Source: JAABSX01 sp964480455 (GTDB taxonomy: Bacteria; Bacteroidota; Bacteroidia; Cytophagales; Microscillaceae). Taken from it: 14,607 nt of DNA. Positions 1 through 6,106 of the stretch are shown piece after piece (position 1 is the first letter of the stretch; each line of letters starts with the position of its first letter). A program made the translations under genes and the position numbers. The DNA is taken from contig CAYZQI010000121.1 in NCBI GenBank assembly GCA_964480455.1, forward strand, positions 1 through 14,607, written 5' to 3'. Under the pieces are notes generated by a model that worked only from the letters and a program-made list of their open reading frames with translations, was not told the origin of the DNA and did not search any database.

Positions 1-192
1 AGGAAAAGGTGAATTGTATAACGAAGCTCGATAGCCAGTCTGCTTATCCTTTCCAGTGTCCTCAATTACTTTGAGCGGTGTGGAAGCTGAGACCTCGTAT
101 TTAATTGGCTTAATGTCTTTTTTGTTCTGAGCTGAAACTGCTCCAGCAAACAATATGAATCCTATAAATGATAGTGCCAAAAGATTTTTCAT
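1..192 (-). CDS. Exported protein of unknown function, N-terminal part only
   Basis: Reading the minus strand from an ATG at 192 gives 64 codons without a stop, running off the window edge, so the C-terminus is missing. Residues 1-21 look like a signal peptide: MKN, then a hydrophobic stretch (LLALSFIGFILFAGAV) ending SA|Q, a typical cleavage site. The mature part starts QNKKDIKPIKYEVSASTPLK and is polar; I do not recognise its family. A perfect Bacteroidetes -7 box (TATATTTG on the minus strand, 227-234) lies about 35 bp upstream of the ATG, giving a short leader. The Crp-like gene upstream ends 95 bp away on the same strand, so the pair could be partly co-transcribed, but the promoter argues for independent expression. 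The product is predicted to be periplasmic or surface exposed; no function can be assigned from 64 residues. Confidence 0.7.
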   Translation of the reverse strand, partial: MKNLLALSFIGFILFAGAVSAQNKKDIKPIKYEVSASTPLKVIEDTGKDKQTGYRASLYNSPFP

Positions 193-226
193 TTTCGTGA
201 TTTTTAGTTTTAGTTATTTCTACCAA

Positions 227-234
227 CAAATATA
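227..234 (-). promoter_or_regulatory. -7 promoter box for the exported-protein gene
   Basis: The minus strand reads TATATTTG, an exact match to the Bacteroidetes -7 consensus TAnnTTTG, 35 bp before the ATG at 192. No convincing TTG (-33) element sits about 20 bp upstream, so this rests on one box and its position. Confidence 0.45.
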
Positions 235-286
235 GAATTGACCTGAAATTAAATCACTAAACAAATGTTGAGAAATTGGAGGTGGC

Positions 287-859
287 TTATTTTTTATTTC
301 GAATCCTACTTAGTTGTGTAGGCGTTACACCAATCATAGAGGCTATGAATCGAAGTGGAAATTTTTTGAATAAGCTTGGGTTAGTAGCCATCAAATATTC
401 GTATCGTTGTTTAGCCGTTCCATTTAAGAATAGAAGGTGATGTTTGACCAATTGCATAGCTCGGTCACCCATGTATTCACGTATAAGTATATTGAAGGTT
501 ATATTGTGATTTAGCAATTCCCACACATTATCCATGGGGGCAACGAGCAGATTAGATTTTTCTAATATTTCTATAATAATTGGAGACTTTTCATTGGTTC
601 TGACGCTGATGATATCAGATAGGAAATTACTCGATTGGAGAACTTCATCAGTTATTTCATCGCAATTTTCATTGATAAAATACGATCTTGCACTACCATC
701 TACTAAGAAGCCCAGATTCTGGATAACGGTATTTTGTTCTTTGAACAAATCTCCTTTCACAAATTTTTTCTCATTAAAAATAGACAAGATTTCTTGCACC
801 TCTTGCTCTTTTGGGTTTTTTAACCTTTTATGAATGAAATTTTCAAATTTGGTTTTCAT
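287..859 (-). CDS. Crp/Fnr-family transcriptional regulator (short Bacteroidetes type)
   Basis: The protein has 190 residues. Residues about 20-130 fit a cyclic-nucleotide-binding-like beta barrel, with FVKGDLF near 33 and FLVDGSARSYF near 51-61 matching the turn and strand pattern of this fold. Residues 130-150 form the linking helix (GDRAMQLVKHHLLFL). The C-terminal helix-turn-helix lies at about 167-188 (FPLRFIASMIGVTPTQLSRI), the usual DNA-recognition motif of this group. It lacks a clear cAMP phosphate-binding cassette, so the ligand is unknown; many Bacteroidetes members do not bind cAMP. It probably controls its own or neighbouring genes, but no operator is evident. It is followed on the same strand by the exported-protein gene and preceded by a long palindrome-rich intergenic region. 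Family assignment is firm; regulon and signal are unknown. Confidence 0.88.
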   Translation of the reverse strand: MKTKFENFIHKRLKNPKEQEVQEILSIFNEKKFVKGDLFKEQNTVIQNLGFLVDGSARSYFINENCDEITDEVLQSSNFLSDIISVRTNEKSPIIIEILEKSNLLVAPMDNVWELLNHNITFNILIREYMGDRAMQLVKHHLLFLNGTAKQRYEYLMATNPSLFKKFPLRFIASMIGVTPTQLSRIRNKK

Positions 860-1708
860 AGATTGGTATTGTTAGCTTTTACAGTAAAATTAGCATCTTT
901 TGACTAGTAGCCTATGAGTGATGAAAAAACTGTGCATAAATAGAATTTTTGTAAGTATTTCACTTTTCAAAAATATAAAAATTATTGAGTGTCTCAAAAC
1001 TATCAGTCAATTTAAACAGGGCATTTTACAGCATAGCTAAAGGGCAATATTCTTAGCTGTTGAGTTAGGGAAAAAACAAGCAGTAATGTACCTTAGTCAA
1101 ACTCAAAATTTCCGCCTAAGATTTCACGCCTTCGGCGTTTTTGGCAATTGTTTAGGTTTTTTCTACAAAGATTTCAGTCCTAACGGACTTTAAACAAAGC
1201 CGTAGGCTTGTCATCTTTGTAGAAAAAAATATCAAGAGAGCAAAACACCTTTAGGTGTGGCATCTTTTGGGTCGGTCAAAATGCAATTCCTGATAAAAAT
1301 AAGGTAGGTTATTTATTTAATACTCCTTTGTCGTTTTAATGCAAATCACGCTGTGCAAACCGAGCGTTAATATTTATTTTTCAAAACACACAAAATACTG
1401 ATAATCAAAGAAAAGCGACATGGTTCAGCATAGCTATAAAAACAAAGCTATCGTGGCTACACCAGAAAGCAAAGCCTTCGTATAAATTTAAAAAAGTAAA
1501 ATAGTGCTCTAGTACAGCTACTCTCTCTCTCTAATGTGTTAAATTTGAGACGATTTTGATAGAAAAATTTGATATTTGTTGTCAAATAGCCAATAATCTG
1601 ACTCTAATACTATATTATTTTATTTTAAGTGCTTGGTAATGAACGTTTTAGTCAGATTTTATTTTTTTAATTTCTCAAAGCAAAGAACATCACCAAACAT
1701 ATAAAAAA
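860..1708. other. Gene-free, palindrome-rich intergenic region
   Basis: This is 849 bp between the divergent Crp-like and membrane-protein genes. I found no supported ORF or RNA gene. It contains the nested multi-hairpin element at 1115-1270 and two inverted repeats that share the 11-mer CAGCATAGCTA (1029-1039 and 1426-1436). The first can pair AGCTAA (1035-1040) with TTAGCT further on. The second is an imperfect hairpin at 1421-1464 (ATAGCT with AGCTAT, flanked by TGGT and ACCA). A (CT)6 run lies at 1521-1532 and a 6-bp inverted repeat ATTTGA/TCAAAT at 1567-1587. No TAnnTTTG box was found close to the gene at 1709. Confidence 0.7.
1115..1270. repeat. Nested multi-hairpin palindromic element
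   Basis: Four small hairpins are enclosed by two layers of inverted repeats. The inner layer is TTTTTTCTACAAAGAT (1157-1172) against its perfect complement at 1213-1228. It encloses AGTCC-TAAC-GGACT (1176-1189) and AAGCC-GTA-GGCTT (1197-1209). Outside it are ACGCC-TTC-GGCGT (1126-1138) and ACACC-TTTA-GGTGT (1245-1258), bracketed by CCTAAGAT (1115-1122) and ATCTTTTGG (1262-1270), which pair imperfectly. Both left hairpins are preceded by AGATTTCA (A(A)GATTTC) and both right hairpins are followed by CATCTTT, so the inner and outer layers repeat the same design. This looks like a dispersed palindromic element or structured RNA, not a coding sequence. Confidence 0.7.
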
Positions 1709-3166
1709 TTGATAAGTTTTTTCAGAGTAAGTACAGTTTACAAATTTGTCTTTTTATTTTTGTTTTTTTTAGCACTTCGGATGCCTGCTTTGCTCACCGA
1801 GTTGCCTTGGCTTTTGCCTGAGTGGAAGTGGGTGCTGATAGGGGAACGCCTACACAGGGGTTTTATACTATATGCAGAGATTTGGGACAATACCGCACCG
1901 CTCAGTGCACTGGTTTACAGGGTGTTGTATAGCGTCTTTGGAGCAAATCATTTGGCATATCAGCTAATTAGTTCTTTGCTTATTTTCATTCAGGCAGTGC
2001 TATTCAATGAAATCCTGAAAGCGAGATTGGTTTTTTTGGATTTATCACAAGTACCTGCTTTGTTGTATTTGGTGATGATGAGTGTTTTTATTGATTTTTA
2101 TGTTCTCAGCCCCGTACTGTTGGCCAATACCTTCCTTCTGATTGTGATTCGCTATGCCTTTTTGCATATTGCCGAGCGGCGGCGATATAACTCAGTGTTT
2201 GAGATTGGGGCTTATTTGGGTATAGCTACTTTGTTTTATTTTCCTAGTATTGCGCTCTTGCCTGCCATTATTTTATCTTTTTTGAGTTTTACGAGTACAA
2301 AGTTGAGAGATTATCTGCTGATGGTATTTTCGCTTATTTTTCCGATTGTAGTTACTTTTTTGGTATTTTTTATTAGCAATAGCGAGTATGATTTTTACAT
2401 CAATTATCTACAATCTGTATTTTATTTAAAGCCTAATTTTTATCTTCCTTCCCTTTATTTACTGCTCATTTTCACGCTTCCTTTGGGTTTGTCACTCTGG
2501 AATTGGCTGCGTTCTGCACGATATACCCGCTATACCAACTATCAGTTTGCTTGCCAGACAATCATGGTTTTTTGGTTGTTTTTTGCAGTATTGAGTATTT
2601 TTTTAGATTCAGAAATCTCAGTTTATAGCTTTATACCTGCCATTCCGGCTTTGGTTTTTTTGATGACACACCTTTTTTTGATGCTCAAAAGTACCTTACA
2701 CAAAGAAGCACTTTTCTTAACACTGCTAGGATTAAATATGTACTTTTGTTACAGCGTTATTTTCAATGCTTACTTGCAAGTACCAGTGCCTTGGCAAAAA
2801 TGGCATCTCTACAGTCTGAAAATACCCACTGACCAACTGATAGCCCAAAATCACCCCGAAGCAGCACAATTAAAAGGAAAAAAAATATTGGTGCTAGGCA
2901 ATGACATAGGCTATTACTTAGATGCAAAAGTAGCTACGCCTTATCTCAATTGGCGACTGAGCCAACGGCATTTTGAAAATCTTGATAAATACTACGACAT
3001 CAGAACAAAAGTATTTAAAAATATTTTTGATACACAAGAAAAAGATATGCCCCAATACATCATAGATGTAGGAGGCGAAGCAAAAGCACTTTTTGAAGCC
3101 ATGCCACTTGCCAAAAAGCAATACGAAGCTGTAGAAGGTTATACTAATTTATACCAACGCAAGTAG
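1709..3166 (+). CDS. Polytopic membrane protein, GT-C glycosyltransferase-like
   Basis: The protein has 485 residues, with about ten hydrophobic segments between residues 10 and 355 and a soluble C-terminal domain from about 365 to 485. After the first membrane helix, residues 31-66 carry an acidic LLPEW and GFILYAEIWDNTAPL. This resembles the first extracytoplasmic loop of GT-C enzymes (PMT/ArnT type), where an acidic residue and a G..LY.D.WD..PPL-like motif contact the lipid-linked sugar donor. If correct, it would transfer a sugar from a polyprenyl-phosphate donor at the outer face of the inner membrane. That function is inference; the topology is directly visible. The start is TTG at 1709, because no in-frame ATG exists upstream and the first downstream ATG (1781, residue 25) would remove the first membrane helix. 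No Shine-Dalgarno or clear promoter is seen. It is followed by the DUF1573 gene on the same strand after 131 bp. Confidence 0.7.
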   Translation: MISFFRVSTVYKFVFLFLFFLALRMPALLTELPWLLPEWKWVLIGERLHRGFILYAEIWDNTAPLSALVYRVLYSVFGANHLAYQLISSLLIFIQAVLFNEILKARLVFLDLSQVPALLYLVMMSVFIDFYVLSPVLLANTFLLIVIRYAFLHIAERRRYNSVFEIGAYLGIATLFYFPSIALLPAIILSFLSFTSTKLRDYLLMVFSLIFPIVVTFLVFFISNSEYDFYINYLQSVFYLKPNFYLPSLYLLLIFTLPLGLSLWNWLRSARYTRYTNYQFACQTIMVFWLFFAVLSIFLDSEISVYSFIPAIPALVFLMTHLFLMLKSTLHKEALFLTLLGLNMYFCYSVIFNAYLQVPVPWQKWHLYSLKIPTDQLIAQNHPEAAQLKGKKILVLGNDIGYYLDAKVATPYLNWRLSQRHFENLDKYYDIRTKVFKNIFDTQEKDMPQYIIDVGGEAKALFEAMPLAKKQYEAVEGYTNLYQRK

Positions 3167-3260
3167 TGAAGATGGTCAATGCTAGGCTAGATCTTTTTCT
3201 TTTAACAGAGGCTTAACAAGCGTTTTCAATTACTTAACATCAAAACACGCCATTAAACGT

Positions 3261-3268
3261 TAATTTTG
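3261..3268 (+). promoter_or_regulatory. -7 promoter box for the DUF1573 gene
   Basis: TAATTTTG matches TAnnTTTG exactly, 29 bp before the ATG at 3298, which gives a leader of roughly 25 nt. The -33 region is weak (only TTTTC is near), so the promoter call rests on the -7 box and spacing to the gene. Confidence 0.45.
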
Positions 3269-3297
3269 AATATTATTAATCTTTAAATCTTAATACA

Positions 3298-3693
3298 ATG
3301 AAAAAGATACTCATTTTCACAGTAGCCTCTGCTTTCTTATTCACTTTGTACAGCTTTTCTTTTACTGATAGCTTCTTAGGAGCTGCATTTAGCTGGAAAA
3401 AAACCACTCACGATTTTCAACAAATCCAACAAGGTGTGCCAGTAACGGCCGAGTTTGAGTTCACAAACATAGGAGATACACCGCTCATCATCACCCAAGC
3501 CAAAGGCTCTTGTGGCTGTACTGTACCTTCTTACCCCAAAGAACCCATTGCACCTGGTCAGACGGGTACTATCAAAGCTCAATTCAATGCTGCTTCGGTA
3601 GGTGTATTTAACAAAACGGTTACCCTCACTGCCAATACAGGACAGCCAGCAGTACTCACTATCAAAGGCGAAGTAGTAGCAAAAGCCAACTAA
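3298..3693 (+). CDS. Secreted DUF1573 domain protein
   Basis: The protein has 131 residues. Residues 1 to about 23 are a signal peptide (MKK followed by a hydrophobic core), so it is exported. The mature part is a single DUF1573 domain, an immunoglobulin-like beta sandwich. Diagnostic features are HDFQQIQQG (38-46), EFEFTNIGDTPLII (52-65), the SCGCT motif at 71-75, and PIAPGQTGTIKAQFNA (83-98). The SCGCT cysteines may form a disulfide or bind a ligand; the family's biochemical role is not established. It is freestanding and of the minimal size for this family. It has its own -7 box upstream and two intrinsic terminators directly downstream, so it is probably monocistronic. The following gene is convergent. 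Confidence 0.93.
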   Translation: MKKILIFTVASAFLFTLYSFSFTDSFLGAAFSWKKTTHDFQQIQQGVPVTAEFEFTNIGDTPLIITQAKGSCGCTVPSYPKEPIAPGQTGTIKAQFNAASVGVFNKTVTLTANTGQPAVLTIKGEVVAKAN

Positions 3694-3727
3694 AATCTAC
3701 ATAATCAAGGTCATTGAAAAGCATAAA

Positions 3728-3763
3728 CCTTGGTAGCGCATTGCCGTTGCTGAGGTTTTTTTG
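3728..3763 (+). terminator. Intrinsic terminator, copy 1 of a duplicated 36-bp unit
   Basis: CCTTGGTAGCG (3728-3738), loop CATTGC and CGTTGCTGAGG (3745-3755) form an 11-pair stem that uses four G-U wobbles, followed by seven T (3756-3762). Because the wobbles become A-C mismatches on the other strand, it folds well only as plus-strand RNA. This fits termination of the DUF1573 transcript 35 bp upstream. Confidence 0.75.
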
Positions 3764-3799
3764 CAGAGGAATTAGAATTTCTGTGTAATCTATCATATT

Positions 3800-3835
3800 C
3801 CTTGGTAGCGCATTGCCGTTGCTGAGGTTTTTTTG
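3800..3835 (+). terminator. Intrinsic terminator, copy 2 of the duplicated 36-bp unit
   Basis: This is an identical 36-bp copy of 3728-3763, starting exactly 72 bp downstream. The stem is 3800-3810 with 3817-3827 and the T run is 3828-3834. It would act as a second backstop for plus-strand transcripts before the convergent gene. Confidence 0.72.
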
Positions 3836-3855
3836 TGCTGCTTTTATCCAAAAAT

Positions 3856-3887
3856 CTGTCAGGTTTTGATTACTGTAAACCTGACAG
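3856..3887 (-). terminator. Hairpin terminator for the convergent kinase-like gene
   Basis: CTGTCAGGTTT (3856-3866) and AAACCTGACAG (3877-3887) form a perfect 11-bp stem with a 10-nt loop. On the minus strand the stem is followed by ATTTTTGG, a modest U tract, 13 bp after the stop of the gene at 3900. On the plus strand the downstream sequence is also T-rich, so it may act in both directions. Confidence 0.7.
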
Positions 3888-3899
3888 GTTCATTTATTT

Positions 3900-4943
3900 T
3901 TATTTCCTTCTTGCTGGTTTCATGTTGGCAAGCATATTTCTGAGATGCGTTTTTAAGATTTCTCCCATATTTTGGCATTTCAAAAAATCAGCGTTTTTGT
4001 GGTGTTTGGCTAGTTCGCGCCTGAGTTGCTTTACCTTGTCGGGCAGCGAGATAGTATCTATTTGCATACAATCAATCAAATCTTTCATACGATGTCGGGC
4101 AGATTTGAGGCGGCGTGCCATCAGCGTTTGCTCTTCGTATTGGTATTGCCGCACGGTTTCGGGGCTAAGTAAATCTAGGCATAGCTTTACGATAGGGGCA
4201 TTTTCTTTAAAAAATTGAGAGAGGTACATTCGGCGTTTACCTTCATACGATTGCTGGTCAAAATCAATGGCACGCACACGGTATTGCTCCTCGTCAAAAT
4301 CGGGCGTAATATCCACTACATAATTGTATGAGCGCATATCTCCAAGTAGCTTCAAGTAGCATCGCTCATTAAACTTTACAAACTCTTTGGCAATTCTGAC
4401 CTTGTTGAGGTTAGGACGTTGAATGTAATCGTGGATAAATACATCACCTGGAATCCCAGCAATGTGCTCTTCTATCAGTGTCTGGTCATGCACAAGATAG
4501 TTGATGCGGTTAGGAGAGAGAATATGCTCTAGCTCAAGCCCATAGACCCGCGAAGCATCAGCAATTTTGACATAAAAGTAGTCGTGGTTATCGTTGAAGT
4601 GGTTTACAATCCGAATACGAAAAGGCTTGGAATTACCAAAAGTACAAAAATCAATTCTATCTACGTACAGATGCTCCATTACAGAGATATCACCATCGGT
4701 TTTGAGTAAGGCATAAATTAGAGTAAGATGCTCGTTAAGGTCAAGCATAAGGTATTGCGGATAGACCACTACTTCCCAGAGTGTGTCGCGTTCTTGGCTA
4801 TCCAAAAGCGGAAAGCTATCCGAAAATCGCAATAAGTCATCATAGCGAAGGGGAAGTTCTGTGTCGCGTTCATATTTTTGGAGATACTTTCGTAGTGGCT
4901 CACTAATAGGAAAGTGTTTTTTCTTTTTTGAAATGACAGTCAT
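3900..4943 (-). CDS. Protein of unrecognised family with kinase-like motifs
   Basis: The protein has 347 residues with no signal peptide or membrane segment, so it is predicted cytoplasmic. I do not recognise a named family. In the centre, GDMRSYNYVVD (201-211) has the D-x4-N spacing and basic D+2 residue of a protein-kinase or APH-type catalytic loop. AIDFDQ (225-230) follows 25 residues later, where a metal-binding DFG/DFD motif would be. Upstream, YFYVKIAD (K126) and GLELEH (E137, E139) could supply the ATP-anchoring lysine and glutamate, and VFIHDYI (168-174) would lie near a hinge. The C-terminal 80 residues are helical and basic. A phosphotransferase role is inference from motif order only. 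The gene is convergent with DUF1573 and divergent from the stress-protein gene, with its own terminator, so context gives no substrate clue. Confidence 0.8.
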   Translation of the reverse strand: MTVISKKKKHFPISEPLRKYLQKYERDTELPLRYDDLLRFSDSFPLLDSQERDTLWEVVVYPQYLMLDLNEHLTLIYALLKTDGDISVMEHLYVDRIDFCTFGNSKPFRIRIVNHFNDNHDYFYVKIADASRVYGLELEHILSPNRINYLVHDQTLIEEHIAGIPGDVFIHDYIQRPNLNKVRIAKEFVKFNERCYLKLLGDMRSYNYVVDITPDFDEEQYRVRAIDFDQQSYEGKRRMYLSQFFKENAPIVKLCLDLLSPETVRQYQYEEQTLMARRLKSARHRMKDLIDCMQIDTISLPDKVKQLRRELAKHHKNADFLKCQNMGEILKTHLRNMLANMKPARRK

Positions 4944-5011
4944 AAAGTTGATTCAATTTTTAGCAATAAAAATTATAGCATTTAAAAGCAATCTAATCAA
5001 AAACTTTTAGA

Positions 5012-5019
5012 TAGATTTG
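5012..5019 (+). promoter_or_regulatory. Possible -7 box upstream of the stress-protein gene
   Basis: TAGATTTG fits TAnnTTTG but lies 122 bp before the ATG at 5142 and has no clear -33 partner. The 198-bp divergent spacer 4944-5141 must also hold the promoter of the minus-strand gene; I could not place that one. Confidence 0.25.
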
Positions 5020-5141
5020 TATTGGGTTTGATTTTAACACAAATAATACTTTGAATTGTCTAAATTCTGACCTAAATCATTGTTAATGAAAGAAAAATAC
5101 ATTACTTTCACTTTTAATTAAAACTAATCTATAAGAATATT

Positions 5142-5987
5142 ATGAAAACGATTTTAGTACCTACTGATTTTTCCGAGCCTGCCAACAATGCGCTCGATGT
5201 AGCCATACAACTCAGCAAAAAGCTGAATGGGCGTGTGATTTTACTCAATATCATAGAGCCTATCAAATCTTATGTAGCTGCCACAGACGGAATGTATATT
5301 GATGCCTCAGTAGAGCAAAAGTATATCGATTATCTAAAAGAAAATGCACAAAGCCAAATGAAAGTATTGCTCAAAGAACATACTGATGTGCAGATTGATA
5401 CTCAAGTTAGTCTAGGAACAATCTTTACTGCCATTCAAGAGCAAATCAAAAATGAAGGCGTGGACTTAATTATCATGGGTACCATGGGCGTGAGTGGCCT
5501 CGACGAGGTGCTTATCGGCTCTAATACCGAAAAAGTAGTGCGTATGGCACAATGCCCTGTGCTAGCTGTAAAAGACAAAATAGATTTTGATAAAATTCAG
5601 CGCTTCTTATTTGCTACCAATCTTAACAAAGAACAATTGCCTATACTAGAAAAAGTAGTAGCTCTCAAAAATACTTTGGGAATGGAACTGCACTTGCTCT
5701 ACGTAAATGTACCCAATGATTTTTACACCAACCGTGAAGTAGAAAAGAAAAAAGAGAAGTTTATAAAAGCTGCCCAACTAGAAGATTATACTTTTCACTT
5801 TTACAATGCACTCAACGAAGAGAATGGCATTATCTATTTTGCCGAAGACAATCACATGGACATGATTGCCGTGGCTACACATCAACGTACAGGCTTGGCG
5901 CACCTCATCTCGGGAAGTATTGCCGAAGATGTTGTAAACCACGCCCAACGACCCGTGCTTACCTTTGGCATGAAATACAGCAAGTAA
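5142..5987 (+). CDS. Tandem universal stress protein (UspA family)
   Basis: The protein has 281 residues made of two Usp domains, about 1-145 and 150-278. Domain 1 begins with the canonical MKTILVPTDFSEPANNAL and carries the ATP-binding signature G-x2-G-x9-G-S at 113-127, followed by VVRMAQCPVLAVK. Domain 2 is degenerate at its start (IQRFLFATNLNKEQ) and lacks the first glycine of the nucleotide motif (ATHQRTGLAHLISGS, 245-259), though it keeps the final GS and VVNHAQRPVLTF. Only domain 1 is therefore confidently predicted to bind nucleotide. It is a cytoplasmic stress-response protein whose molecular target cannot be inferred. The ATG at 5142 starts the conserved first strand. It is followed by a strong hairpin before mtnA, so it is probably monocistronic. 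Confidence 0.95.
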   Translation: MKTILVPTDFSEPANNALDVAIQLSKKLNGRVILLNIIEPIKSYVAATDGMYIDASVEQKYIDYLKENAQSQMKVLLKEHTDVQIDTQVSLGTIFTAIQEQIKNEGVDLIIMGTMGVSGLDEVLIGSNTEKVVRMAQCPVLAVKDKIDFDKIQRFLFATNLNKEQLPILEKVVALKNTLGMELHLLYVNVPNDFYTNREVEKKKEKFIKAAQLEDYTFHFYNALNEENGIIYFAEDNHMDMIAVATHQRTGLAHLISGSIAEDVVNHAQRPVLTFGMKYSK

Positions 5988-6008
5988 GTTGTCTTCTCAA
6001 AAAACGCA

Positions 6009-6040
6009 TTTGGTCTAGTCGGTCAAAAAATGTATTTTTG
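6009..6040 (+). promoter_or_regulatory. Promoter for mtnA (-33 TTTG and -7 TATTTTTG)
   Basis: TTTG at 6009-6012 and TATTTTTG at 6033-6040 are 20 bp apart, matching the Bacteroidetes promoter layout; this is the best promoter in the window. The predicted start of transcription is about 6044-6047, exactly where the next hairpin begins, leaving a leader of about 60 nt before mtnA. Confidence 0.65.
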
Positions 6041-6046
6041 CAAAGC

Positions 6047-6077
6047 AATAAGGCAAGTTTACTTGCCTTATTTTTTT
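6047..6077 (+). terminator. Strong hairpin with T tract between usp and mtnA
   Basis: AATAAGGCAAG (6047-6057), loop TTTA and CTTGCCTTATT (6062-6072) form a perfect 11-bp stem, with T running through 6077. It is a textbook intrinsic terminator for the stress-protein transcript. It lies just downstream of the predicted mtnA promoter, so for mtnA mRNA it may instead be a 5'-end stem-loop. Confidence 0.8.
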
Positions 6078-6106
6078 AGACAATACCTAAACAAATAAAA
6101 GCATCC

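Noticed and set aside
534..833. 99-codon plus-strand ORF
   Set aside because: It lies wholly opposite the Crp-like gene, whose helix-turn-helix signature fixes the minus strand as coding.
1567..1587. Crp/Fnr operator ATTTGA-N9-TCAAAT upstream of the membrane-protein gene
   Set aside because: The half-sites and spacing do not match known Crp (TGTGA-N6-TCACA) or Fnr (TTGAT-N4-ATCAA) sites; only 6 bp in an AT-rich spacer.
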